From the NCBI RefSeq assembly GCF_001707885.1, contig NZ_MASS01000006.1, positions 1-64,000 of the forward strand: DNA of 64,000 nt, read 5' to 3'. The DNA is from Desulfosporosinus cupriresistens. GTDB lineage: Bacteria; Bacillota; Desulfitobacteriia; Desulfitobacteriales; Desulfitobacteriaceae. A model generated the notes under the pieces. That model was not told where the DNA came from. It was given only the letters and a program-made list of their open reading frames with translations, and did not search any database. Shown one piece after another: positions 1 through 7,802 of the stretch (positions are counted from its first letter, which is position 1; each line of letters opens with the position of its first letter). Made by a program: the position numbers and the translations under genes.

Positions 1-173
1 ATATTACCGAACAGTGAGTTGCTTTCATTTGGCAATGAGTTGTGAGATTCAGCAATACTTTGAGTTGATTGAGCATTACTGCTATAGCTCCATAGTGAAG
101 TTACGCATATTACTCCTGCGAACAATAAAAGTATTAGTAAGCTTATTTTGAGTATATGCTGTTTTAAGCCCAC
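1..173 (-). CDS. Partial membrane-anchored or secreted protein, cut by left edge
   Basis: The frame opens with GTG at 173 after AAAGGAG at a spacing of about 10 nt and stays open to the window edge, giving at least 57 residues. The N-terminus has a short basic head (KQHILK), then a hydrophobic stretch rich in Leu, Ile and Val over about residues 10-25, then a Ser/Gln/Asn-rich segment. That is typical of a signal peptide or single membrane anchor. It starts 17 bp after galU ends on the same strand, so it is probably the last visible gene of the glycosylation operon. The function cannot be named because most of the protein lies outside the window. Confidence 0.6.
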   Translation of the reverse strand, partial: MGLKQHILKISLLILLLFAGVICVTSLWSYSSNAQSTQSIAESHNSLPNESNSLFGN

Positions 174-189
174 TGCTTAGCTACTCCTT

Positions 190-1092
190 TCAAACCGCTG
201 CCCTCTTCGGCCGCTTCTTGTCTAGTTGCTTTTTAAGCACTTGCTGCAAATAGTCGATCATTAGGGGTTGCAGCTCTTCCCGCTGCAGCCCCATTTCAAT
301 GATAGCTTTCATGTAACCAAACTTATCTCCGATATCGTAGCGGTCTCCCTTCAATTCTAGGCCAAGCAGACCTTCCTCTTGACAAACTTCTCGCAAGGCG
401 TCTGTCAGCTGATATTCGTTCCCCGCTCCTCTTCCTTGAGTTTTTAGAAAGGGGAAAATAGTTGGTTTTAAGATATATCTGCCCATGATGGCAATGTTGG
501 AAGGGGCACTGGCAGAAGTGGGCTTTTCAATCAAATCTCGTACTTGCAAAATCTTGCTATGCTGAGCTAGCGCTGAAATAATGCCGTATTTGCTTACTTC
601 CTCAGGTTGAACTGGCTGAACGCCAACAACAGTTTGCTCATAAGTTTCAAAAACGTCCAACATTTGTTTTAAGGCAGGAGGATCAGAAAGCATAATATCG
701 TCTCCTAGCAGAACGGCAAACGGTTCGTCACCAATAAATTGCTCAGCGCAAAGAATGGCATGCCCCAGACCAAGTGGTTCCCCTTGGCGGATATAATGAA
801 TATTTGCCATAGTACTAATGTTTTGAATCTCATGCAGTAAATCGGTTTTTCCCTTTTCGCTGAGCATTTGCTCGAGTTCAACGGATCTGTCAAAGTGGTC
901 CTCAATGGATTTCTTGTTTCTCCCCGTTACAATGAGTATGCTTTCGATACCCGATTGCACCGCTTCTTCTACAATATATTGGATGGCCGGCTTATCAACG
1001 ATTGGGAGCATCTCCTTAGGCTGAGCTTTAGTTGCCGGCAAAAATCTCGTCCCTAGACCAGCTGCAGGGATAACAGCTTTCCTAATTTTCAT
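190..1092 (-). CDS. galU: UTP-glucose-1-phosphate uridylyltransferase
   Basis: Makes UDP-glucose from UTP and glucose 1-phosphate in the cytoplasm, supplying envelope glycans. The N-terminal nucleotidyltransferase signature AGLGTRFLPATKAQPKEML is present, followed by DKPAIQY and the LGDDI metal-binding segment. NEYQLTDAL and GDRYDIGDKFGY are also typical of GalU. Length, 300 residues, is normal. ATG at 1092 is preferred over the in-frame GTG at 1101 because TTGGAG then sits 8 nt upstream. It follows the GtrA gene on the same strand after about 100 bp, matching a role in feeding activated sugar to the upstream glycosyltransferases. The paralogue GtaB is the same activity. Confidence 0.93.
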   Translation of the reverse strand: MKIRKAVIPAAGLGTRFLPATKAQPKEMLPIVDKPAIQYIVEEAVQSGIESILIVTGRNKKSIEDHFDRSVELEQMLSEKGKTDLLHEIQNISTMANIHYIRQGEPLGLGHAILCAEQFIGDEPFAVLLGDDIMLSDPPALKQMLDVFETYEQTVVGVQPVQPEEVSKYGIISALAQHSKILQVRDLIEKPTSASAPSNIAIMGRYILKPTIFPFLKTQGRGAGNEYQLTDALREVCQEEGLLGLELKGDRYDIGDKFGYMKAIIEMGLQREELQPLMIDYLQQVLKKQLDKKRPKRAAV

Positions 1093-1189
1093 ACTATTCA
1101 CTCCAATCTTTATCAGTTTGTTACAATCTCTCTGAAAGAGAAAAATATCAAACTGTGTTCAGTATACGCGAACATATCAAGCAACCGGG

Positions 1190-1564
1190 TCAACTAAAAA
1201 CTAATACACGGCTGCCCATAAAATTAATGACAAGGCTTACTCCAGTGGCAAGCAATTTGCTGACAAGGATTGGCCATACTAAATAATCGTGCAAATAGAC
1301 TAATATCCCATAAGTTATTGTTAGAGTTCCCAGATTCAGGACCAAGAATCGAATCCACTGACTGGAGTATTGACCACGTCCCCGAAAGGTCCATGTTCGG
1401 TTCAGCAGATAACTGTTCAATACTCCACAGGTGTAGGAGACACATTGTGCCACTAATAATAGAACACCCATATTGGAGAGAACCGTAAACACTGTAAAGT
1501 CTATGACCGTATTCACGGCTCCCACTAAAGAAAATTTTATAAACTCCAGAGGTCCCTTTGCCAT
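1190..1564 (-). CDS. GtrA-family membrane protein (lipid-linked sugar flippase)
   Basis: A 124-residue protein with four hydrophobic segments and the GtrA hallmarks: an N-terminal FSLVGAVNTVIDF, NSYLLNRTWTF in the middle and a final NFMGSRVLVFS. GtrA proteins are thought to move undecaprenyl-phosphate-linked sugar across the membrane. The preferred start is ATG 1564, behind AGAAGG at 9 nt. An in-frame TTG at 1573 would overlap the GT2 gene. It directly follows the GT2 gene (stop at 1566), and a GtrB-like transferase next to a GtrA flippase is a classical functional pair. The sugar and acceptor are unknown. Confidence 0.88.
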   Translation of the reverse strand: MAKGPLEFIKFSLVGAVNTVIDFTVFTVLSNMGVLLLVAQCVSYTCGVLNSYLLNRTWTFRGRGQYSSQWIRFLVLNLGTLTITYGILVYLHDYLVWPILVSKLLATGVSLVINFMGSRVLVFS

Positions 1565-1565
1565 A

Positions 1566-2534
1566 TTAGACAACCTTCTTCACATATCGGTTTTTTTTCA
1601 TCATCCCATGGCATTCACTTACAATATATAAGGGGCGGTCTCTGGCTTCGTCATAAATACGTCCTATATACTCTCCGATAATCCCCATCATCGCTAGGAG
1701 GATGCCGCTTAACACCAGTTGCATCACCATAACCAGATTCCACCCGGAGATAACAGACTCAGTGAATCCCTTCAAAAGTAACAGGACTGCCAAGTAGCTC
1801 AAGCCGGAAGCGAATATTACAGACCCTACATAGGTTGCCATTTTAATAGGTTTAAAGGAGAAGGAGGTAATGCCGTCGAGGCTCAACTTAATCATTTTTT
1901 TAAGAGGATACTTGGTTTCTCCAGCTAAACGTTCATCTCTTTCATATTCAACGGCAGTTTGCCGAAAGCCAATCCAACTCACCAAGCCGCGAACATAACG
2001 ATTTTTCTCCGGCAACCGTTTCAGCTCTTCACAGACTCTGCGATCCAGTAAACGAAAATCTCCTGTGTCGGTCGGGATATCGAGATCTGTGGAGGCGCTC
2101 AGGATTCGGTAAAACAATCGAGCGGTTTGCTTTTTGAAGAACGTTTCCCCTTTCCGCTTTGTCCGTTTGGCGTAAACGACATCAAATCCTTCTTTCCATT
2201 TAGCAATCATATCCAGAATTAGTTCCGGGGGGTCTTGCAAATCGGCATCGATGACGACCACTGCCGAACCTAAGGCATAGTCCATCCCGGCTGTTATAGC
2301 TATTTGGTGACCAAAATTGCGCGAGAAAGAAATGAGTTTCACCGCATTATCTTGCTCTCTAAATCGTTTGATCATTTCAGTTGTATGATCACTACTTCCA
2401 TCGTTCACGAAAATCAGTTCATAGGGCTCTCCCGTCAAATCCATCACCCGCTTCAAGCGCTGGTAAGTTTGGCCAATGACAGCTTCTTCATTGTAGACGG
2501 GAATGACAATAGAATAGCGAATGTCCGGATTCAT
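1566..2534 (-). CDS. GT2 family glycosyltransferase, GtrB/dolichyl-phosphate mannosyltransferase type
   Basis: Transfers a sugar from a nucleotide donor to undecaprenyl phosphate on the inner face of the membrane. The N-terminal GT-A domain carries SIVIPVYNEE, FVNDGSSD and the DADLQDPPE metal/donor site, with SFSRNFGHQIAITAG between them. The C-terminal third holds two membrane helices (about residues 230-255 and 265-290), and GEYIGRIYDEARDRPLY ends the conserved core. Length, 322 residues, is usual. Start ATG has AGGAGG at 7 nt. It lies 18 bp after the GT39 gene and overlaps or abuts the GtrA gene, so the three are cotranscribed. The sugar (glucose, mannose or GlcNAc) cannot be read from sequence. 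Confidence 0.9.
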   Translation of the reverse strand: MNPDIRYSIVIPVYNEEAVIGQTYQRLKRVMDLTGEPYELIFVNDGSSDHTTEMIKRFREQDNAVKLISFSRNFGHQIAITAGMDYALGSAVVVIDADLQDPPELILDMIAKWKEGFDVVYAKRTKRKGETFFKKQTARLFYRILSASTDLDIPTDTGDFRLLDRRVCEELKRLPEKNRYVRGLVSWIGFRQTAVEYERDERLAGETKYPLKKMIKLSLDGITSFSFKPIKMATYVGSVIFASGLSYLAVLLLLKGFTESVISGWNLVMVMQLVLSGILLAMMGIIGEYIGRIYDEARDRPLYIVSECHGMMKKNRYVKKVV

Positions 2535-2552
2535 ACTCTTACCTCCTACTTT

Positions 2553-4709
2553 TTAGGGATTGATTTCGTATAGGGTTTGAGAACCGTTCCTACCCATAGC
2601 GCCCTGGGAATTCTGATTTTCTGTACTTGATTGCCACTCTGTCTGTGGGACTACCTTTGCGTTCTGGATGATCCAAGCTTGAACATCCGAACTGCCTCCT
2701 CCTTGACCACCAGAGGATGTTAAGAAATATTTGACTTCCTTGTTGGCAACCATTTGTTTCAATTTATCGACGGTCAGGATTGGATCGGAGCCGGAAAACC
2801 CACCCATCGCCATTACTGCTTTACCGGTATTGATAATGTAGGCTTCGGCTGTACTCGCATTGGTCGTTGCAAACAGATACTTCTCACCTGTATTATTGGC
2901 CGTTAAATAAGCTAGTAGATTTGTATTGACATTTCCCGATGATTGCCCAGCAGGCTGAGTCAGTGCCTTCCCTTGAGTTTGTTCTTGTATCTTGTCTGGA
3001 GTCTGATCTTGTGTCTGATCTTTTTCCTGCCCTTGTCCTGGCATACCACCCATTCCATTCCTCGAGGATGTCGGCCCCGCTGCTGGCAACATGCTGTTTC
3101 CTCCATAGATAATGGGAGTTGCTGCCCAAAAGAGGGGAGCTGCTAGCAGGGCTAACAAACCTACTACAGCGGCAGTTTTATTAATCATAATTCGAAGTTT
3201 GCCGTTTGAGGGTCGAGTGACTATTAGGGTACTGAGAATGAGTGAAACCACAACGCCTATAACCCCAACAGCAATCGGCAATCCAAGTCCAATTTGAGTC
3301 TTATAAGGAAGCAGAATATAAATTTCAAAGGCTGTCGAACCTAAAATCCCGACTGGCAGCAACCACTGTATCCAACCTGCGTGGTTGCGGCTAAAGCTAT
3401 ATAATTCTACCCAACCCGCGCCTGTAAGCGCTGCTATGGGGGGAGCCAACATAATCAGATAATACTGATGAAAAAACCCGGCGACACTAAAGAACCCCAT
3501 GATCGGTAACAACCAAGCCAGCCAAAACAGACTTTCCTTTTGCTTATCCGTCAGCTGCTGTTTTCTACTAATCCCCATCAGTAAGCCCACTGCTCCTAAT
3601 AAAGCAAAAGGGAGTAACCAACTGATTTGTCCTGACAACTGAGATTGGAACAAACGAAGTGGTCCAGCTGTTCCTGTGTTGAACATACCGTTGCCACCAT
3701 TCCCCATCCCCCCACCATCCGGGGGACCCCCATCCCTCATTTGACGACTTGTATTGTTGTCATCAGTACCTGGAGTTGGTGCAGCACCATCTGTCATTTG
3801 AGCACTGCCGTCTTGCTGTTGTCCTGAAGAAGGTTGTTGCCATTGCCGACCATCAGGCATCTGGCCTCCGTCATCTTGTCCATCGCTAGCTCCTCCACGA
3901 CTGCCTCCTCCTGGCCCTCCCTGTCCTGTCAACCGGGAAATGCCGTTATAACCGAAGGCTAGTTCTAAGACTGAATTTGTTTGACTACTTCCGATATACG
4001 GCCGATTTGCCGCAGAAATACTGTCGACAATGAGCGGCCACGATAACGATACTATCAACAGGGCTGCAGTTGAGGCAGCCAGTATAGCAAACTTCCTTTT
4101 CCAATTAACTTTGAAGGCCAGTAAATAGAACAAATAGAAGGCAGGCAGTACCATATACGCTTGCAGCATTTTGATATTAAACCCTACCCCGATCATGGCA
4201 AAAGCTGCGATAGACCAAATCCATTTCTTTGTTTTTACAGCCCGAAATAACATCCAGGTTGCTGCAAGAAGGGTAAAAACCAATAAACTATCGACATTAT
4301 TTGTACGACTTACAGCTGCAGCGATGGGCGTACAAGCAGCTACTAGAGCTGCGATCCTGGCAGCTGTTTTACCAAAAGACGGTTTGACAAGAACGTAGAT
4401 CAACAAAACCGATCCAACTCCAGCTAGAGCCTGTGGTAAGATAACACTCCAACCGTGTACGCCGAAGACCGATGCGAACAGCGTCTGAATCCAGAACGCG
4501 ACAGGAGGCTTATCCACAGTCACGAACCCGCCTGGATCGAACGATGCAAAAAAGAAGTTGTGGAAACTTTGAAGCATACTTGTGACCGCTGCTGTGTAAT
4601 AGGCATTAGCATATTGATCCTTCCAAATGCCGTACATATTTAAGAAAGCTGCAAGCAAGGTGATCCCAATCAACAACGGGTCAAATCGTTTAAACTTTAA
4701 TGATTTCAT
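2553..4709 (-). CDS. GT39/ArnT-like membrane glycosyltransferase, YkcB type
   Basis: A 718-residue polytopic membrane protein. The N-terminal PMT-like region has the acidic first-loop pattern seen in ArnT and YkcB relatives (DPGGFVTVDKPPVAFW, about residues 59-74) and SRTNNVDS further on. It should take sugar from a lipid carrier and transfer it outside the membrane, which fits the GT2 and GtrA genes that follow. Two low-complexity segments interrupt it: a Gly/Gln/Asp/Met-rich insert at about residues 263-345 and a Gln/Asp/Lys-rich stretch near residues 560-595. The C-terminal segment after the second insert resembles the extra domain of YkcA/YkcB proteins. Start ATG follows AAAGGAG at about 11 nt. 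The CTGAA-box array at 4783-4858 lies upstream. Confidence 0.85.
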   Translation of the reverse strand: MKSLKFKRFDPLLIGITLLAAFLNMYGIWKDQYANAYYTAAVTSMLQSFHNFFFASFDPGGFVTVDKPPVAFWIQTLFASVFGVHGWSVILPQALAGVGSVLLIYVLVKPSFGKTAARIAALVAACTPIAAAVSRTNNVDSLLVFTLLAATWMLFRAVKTKKWIWSIAAFAMIGVGFNIKMLQAYMVLPAFYLFYLLAFKVNWKRKFAILAASTAALLIVSLSWPLIVDSISAANRPYIGSSQTNSVLELAFGYNGISRLTGQGGPGGGSRGGASDGQDDGGQMPDGRQWQQPSSGQQQDGSAQMTDGAAPTPGTDDNNTSRQMRDGGPPDGGGMGNGGNGMFNTGTAGPLRLFQSQLSGQISWLLPFALLGAVGLLMGISRKQQLTDKQKESLFWLAWLLPIMGFFSVAGFFHQYYLIMLAPPIAALTGAGWVELYSFSRNHAGWIQWLLPVGILGSTAFEIYILLPYKTQIGLGLPIAVGVIGVVVSLILSTLIVTRPSNGKLRIMINKTAAVVGLLALLAAPLFWAATPIIYGGNSMLPAAGPTSSRNGMGGMPGQGQEKDQTQDQTPDKIQEQTQGKALTQPAGQSSGNVNTNLLAYLTANNTGEKYLFATTNASTAEAYIINTGKAVMAMGGFSGSDPILTVDKLKQMVANKEVKYFLTSSGGQGGGSSDVQAWIIQNAKVVPQTEWQSSTENQNSQGAMGRNGSQTLYEINP

Positions 4710-4782
4710 TGCTTTATTAACTCCTTTACATATTGTTGTCTGTCGGTCATTACTCTGCTGTAGCTCTTGTAGGCTCTCTATA

Positions 4783-4858
4783 ACTATAACCTGCGTTTCT
4801 GAATCAGGCCTAAATGTTACCTGAACGTTTATTGAGCGTTTCCTGAAAATTAGCTGAA
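4783..4858 (-). promoter_or_regulatory. CTGAA-box array and promoter of the glycosylation operon
   Basis: On the plus strand, CTGAA-like boxes begin at 4799 (CTGAA), 4810 (CTAAA), 4821 (CTGAA), 4832 (TTGAG), 4843 (CTGAA) and 4854 (CTGAA), all exactly 11 bp apart. On the transcribed (minus) strand they read TTCAG, and the last one is followed after 10 nt by TATAGT (4788-4783), a good -10 hexamer. Direct repeats spaced by one helical turn upstream of -10 are typical of OmpR/PhoB-family activators. Matching arrays occur at 5346-5421 and 13707-13760. Binding by the regulator at 12990-13673 is inferred. Confidence 0.72.
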
Positions 4859-4882
4859 ATATATTGGAAAGATATTAGTTAA

Positions 4883-5257
4883 TTAGTTCGATTGGTCAAC
4901 TTGATTCGTTGGAAAAGATCTTCCTCCCTCTCCATGAAAACCATGAGCATTTCGTTGGGGACTAAAAACAGCAAGGGAATAACAAAGCCCAACGGAAACT
5001 AATAAAGTAGCTACTGCAGCGATAAGCTTCATTTTATGATGCACTATAGTCTTCGTAAGATTTACGATCCATCCTATATGCATCAAGAGGTGGATCACTA
5101 AAATTCCTGCCATTATATAGCCCGACCAAATGTGAAGCGTGTTCACATTAAACAAATTTGATCTTGAATCTAACAAAAAACCTGTGACAATACAAACGAG
5201 AGACATAACAATGAGCGAAATATTGATAAAATAGTTTTTCTCCGGCTTTGAAAACAT
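4883..5257 (-). CDS. DUF4405 four-helix membrane protein
   Basis: A 124-residue membrane protein with an N-terminal helix (about 10-28), a second around 45-62 with HIWSGYIMAGILVIHLLMH, and a third near 78-98, followed by a hydrophilic tail rich in Gly, His and Asn. The paired histidines in the second helix match DUF4405 proteins, which resemble the haem-binding helices of cytochrome b561/formate dehydrogenase gamma subunits. A redox role is possible but not shown. Its own CTGAA-box promoter (5346-5421) lies just upstream, so it is probably controlled together with the glycosylation operon that starts at 4709. Confidence 0.75.
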   Translation of the reverse strand: MFSKPEKNYFINISLIVMSLVCIVTGFLLDSRSNLFNVNTLHIWSGYIMAGILVIHLLMHIGWIVNLTKTIVHHKMKLIAAVATLLVSVGLCYSLAVFSPQRNAHGFHGEGGRSFPTNQVDQSN

Positions 5258-5345
5258 TCTAAAACACCTCCATCAAAATTGGCACTTCCTTGGGCGATCG
5301 GGTTAATCTCAACGGTTCGTACTTCTTCGCATTTGGTTCTCTATT

Positions 5346-5421
5346 ACTTTAACTCTCGTTCCTGAATCACACCTAAATGCCACCTGAACGTTTATTGAGA
5401 GTTTCCTGAAAATTAGTTGAA
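5346..5421 (-). promoter_or_regulatory. CTGAA-box array and promoter of the DUF4405 gene
   Basis: Boxes begin at 5362 (CTGAA), 5373 (CTAAA), 5384 (CTGAA), 5395 (TTGAG), 5406 (CTGAA) and 5417 (TTGAA), again at exact 11-bp steps. The -10 candidate TAAAGT (5351-5346 on the minus strand) is 10 nt from the nearest box, the same spacing as in the other two arrays. The whole array is nearly identical to 4799-4858, which suggests duplication of a regulatory segment. The expected controller is the response regulator at 12990-13673. Confidence 0.7.
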
Positions 5422-5457
5422 AATAATGAAATAACTCAATTGGATTATAAAATTACC

Positions 5458-5495
5458 AAAGGCTCTATTCGCTACAATTTGCGAATAGAGCCTTT
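5458..5495 (-). terminator. Terminator-like hairpin after the sigma/anti-sigma operon
   Basis: AAAGGCTCTATTCGC and its exact complement flank an 8-nt loop, with A/T tracts at both ends. It lies between the end of the anti-sigma gene (5618) and the promoter of the DUF4405 gene and could act on either strand. Confidence 0.7.
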
Positions 5496-5617
5496 TATAT
5501 CTCCTGATTTCAATTTTTCGTATAATACTTTCTTGTTTTCTAAAACTCTCTTATTAATCTTCCGACACATCCCAGTTATTACTGAGCTGTTATCAGACGT
5601 TGACTTAGCAAAATCCT

Positions 5618-7081
5618 CTACTTAATTCGAATATTAATATCGCCCGTAATCCTGCTCGGGTAATCCTCTAACTGAAATGTGATTGGAGATTGATAGGATA
5701 TATTATTCGGGAAAGTTACGGTAATGGTTTGATCATATCCAGGCTTCTCAGAATGCGACAACATGTAATGCTCTCCAGTATCCAATGATTGCCCACGAGC
5801 ATCGCTAAATATGAAAGGGAAAATATTGAACCCACGTTCTTTATCATATTCTGGATTTGTTTTTAGCAAGAAGGATAGCTCAGCCACCTTTCCTGAAGGA
5901 GTCTTAACTATATGATCGAGTACAAGGTTTGGTGGGGCCTTCAGGATTCTCTCTCGTTCTAAATCCAGGGTAACACTCAATTCTTCTTTATTTAGAGCGC
6001 GGATGCTTTTGCCTCGCAAAAAGAGTTTTTTGGGTCCGGTGAAATAATTGCTCTGAAAGAAAAGGATTTCGTGGTTCTCATCGGGCCTACTGCCGGTCAC
6101 TCCATTCATCCTCCCCCACTCTTGCCCTTTTTCATCGACGAGAACTAGGTCATCAAAAGCAAAGATTTTTTTGCTATTCGCCGGGGCATAGGACACATTC
6201 AATATCATTCGCGTCGGATAAACTGTAACTTTTTCAAAGGTAACTTTTTGCCCTTCAATAACCACGCTCTGGTTAACTTCATAGACTTTCTTCATATCGG
6301 TAAACTTATTTTTATCAACTGGGATTATGACCTTCCAAGTAGAGGAAAGTGTATCGGAAGGCTGGGGATATTTATCCTGAATTATTTTGCGAAGCTGTAC
6401 TTTTACGGATAGATTATTTGGAATCACGGTCAGATCACTAAAGTTAACATTAATTTGGGAATGGACTTTACCATCGCCATCCTGATCGGCATTAGATGAG
6501 GCATAGGAAACAATTGACACCTCCTTGAGCGGTTCACCCATTTCATCAAAGAGTTTAGCTTCCGATAAATCGACTAAGCCCTGTCCTCTTTTGTTTTCCA
6601 CAGTGTAGAAAATGACTAGGCTTGATTTATCCATCACGATCCCATCCACAGTAAACACAACACCCTCCTGTTCATCCGAGACTCCTAGCGGTTGAAAAAG
6701 GTCATTCTCCACTGCGGACTGAAGTCCTTTGTCATAATTAATAAGTTCCACAATATAACCCAGACCGGGGATCTGATGCAAAACTGCTGCTACAGCGGGG
6801 GAAACCCGCACGACCGTAATTAACACAACGAGTAGTAAACAGGCAACGAGAGTGCTCCATTTGCGGAACTGCCTTGCTTTCTGAACCTTCAATCCTTTGG
6901 CAAAACCGTTTTGAATATAATCATCGAGGTCCTTAGGTATTGCCATGTCCATAGATCGAGATTTAGCTTGAATCAGTTCATTTATTACTTCCAGCTCATC
7001 TGCCACATCAAGCTCATTAACGTCTTTCTCTTTCTCTTTCTCTTTCTCTCCCCTATCAGTTGCTTCTTCTGGTTCAAACAC
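5618..7081 (-). CDS. Anti-sigma factor, DUF4179 family, single-pass membrane protein
   Basis: A 487-residue protein with an acidic, Lys/Glu-rich cytoplasmic N-terminus, one membrane helix at about residues 76-98 (TLVACLLLVVLITVVRVSP) and a large extracytoplasmic part containing AAVLHQIPGLGYIVELI, typical of DUF4179 proteins encoded beside ECF sigma factors. It probably holds the sigma factor of the preceding gene inactive until a surface signal arrives. GTG 7081 follows GGGGGGAG by 4 nt and lies 11 bp after the sigma gene. The N-terminus contains four copies of a hexanucleotide (TCTTTC on the plus strand, around 7023-7046) that encode a Lys-Glu repeat. Copy changes would alter length but not frame. 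Confidence 0.82.
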   Translation of the reverse strand: MFEPEEATDRGEKEKEKEKDVNELDVADELEVINELIQAKSRSMDMAIPKDLDDYIQNGFAKGLKVQKARQFRKWSTLVACLLLVVLITVVRVSPAVAAVLHQIPGLGYIVELINYDKGLQSAVENDLFQPLGVSDEQEGVVFTVDGIVMDKSSLVIFYTVENKRGQGLVDLSEAKLFDEMGEPLKEVSIVSYASSNADQDGDGKVHSQINVNFSDLTVIPNNLSVKVQLRKIIQDKYPQPSDTLSSTWKVIIPVDKNKFTDMKKVYEVNQSVVIEGQKVTFEKVTVYPTRMILNVSYAPANSKKIFAFDDLVLVDEKGQEWGRMNGVTGSRPDENHEILFFQSNYFTGPKKLFLRGKSIRALNKEELSVTLDLERERILKAPPNLVLDHIVKTPSGKVAELSFLLKTNPEYDKERGFNIFPFIFSDARGQSLDTGEHYMLSHSEKPGYDQTITVTFPNNISYQSPITFQLEDYPSRITGDINIRIK

Positions 7082-7092
7082 GATTCTCCCCC

Positions 7093-7623
7093 CTATCTAT
7101 CTCGCAGGTGTTCTCGCAGTTGTTTGTATGAGTGATTTAACCAGGTTTTAATGGTTCCTTCAGGTCGTTCCAAAGCTATAGCAATTTCGCGAATCGTTAA
7201 ATCCTCAAAGTATTTTAGTTCAATAACCTGACGGTGTTTAACTTCAAGACGATCCAGAGCTGAAAGAATATCTAAACGCTGCAAATCAGCGTTCCCCCCC
7301 GGCTCAGCTGAATCATCAAAGACCGTCGACCCGTTTGGATTAACTCCCCTCAGAGACGTTTGGACTCTTTGATGCTTCAGCTCATCATGACAAGTATTAA
7401 TGAGAATACGAATAAGCCAAGTTTGGAAGTACTCTGCTTCCTTAAGTCTTTTAACACTACGGTAAGCACGAAAAGTCGTTTCTTGGATGGCTTCCAGCGC
7501 ATCCTGTTCACTTTGCAGATAACGAAAAGCGATACGATAGAGTTGAGTCTTATGTAAATTCATTAGCTCATAAAAAGCTTCTGAATCTCCTTTTATTGCT
7601 GCGTCAACAGTTTGCGTGTCCAT
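7093..7623 (-). CDS. ECF-type RNA polymerase sigma factor
   Basis: A 176-residue sigma-70 family protein with region 2 (YRIAFRYLQSEQDALEAIQETTFRAYRSV and then FQTWLIRILINTC) and region 4 (LEVKHRQVIELKYFEDLTIREIAIAL followed by EGTIKTWLNHS). The segment lengths match ECF sigma factors. ATG 7623 is preferred over GTG 7626 because GGAGGTGA then has workable spacing. The next gene is its probable membrane-bound anti-sigma partner. Target promoters cannot be identified from this window. Confidence 0.9.
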   Translation of the reverse strand: MDTQTVDAAIKGDSEAFYELMNLHKTQLYRIAFRYLQSEQDALEAIQETTFRAYRSVKRLKEAEYFQTWLIRILINTCHDELKHQRVQTSLRGVNPNGSTVFDDSAEPGGNADLQRLDILSALDRLEVKHRQVIELKYFEDLTIREIAIALERPEGTIKTWLNHSYKQLREHLRDR

Positions 7624-7734
7624 CACTCACCTCCATGTCTGACTCCAATCGATGAAATTTGACTTCACTCATTAGACTTCATTTACAGGAAAAAAGTTTA
7701 AAACCTCGAAGAAAATTTTGATGATAAACAGAAA

Positions 7735-7763
7735 CCCCACACCACTTTATTCATAGTGTGGGG
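7735..7763 (-). terminator. Hairpin after the DUF4173 gene
   Basis: CCCCACAC pairs exactly with GTGTGGGG across a 13-nt loop. Read on the minus strand it is followed by a T-rich run. It sits downstream of the DUF4173 stop at 7803 and upstream of the sigma factor gene. Confidence 0.75.
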
Positions 7764-7802
7764 TGGGTGTTATTACTTAGGATGGCGGTTTGATGACCCC
7801 TA

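Noticed and set aside
3645..3827. Antisense frame across the low-complexity insert of the GT39 gene
   Set aside because: It is a by-product of the repetitive Gly/Gln codons and has no start signals.
7021..7050. Hexanucleotide repeat as a possible phase-variation switch
   Set aside because: The unit is six bases, so copy changes keep the frame. It can only lengthen or shorten a Lys-Glu stretch of the anti-sigma protein.
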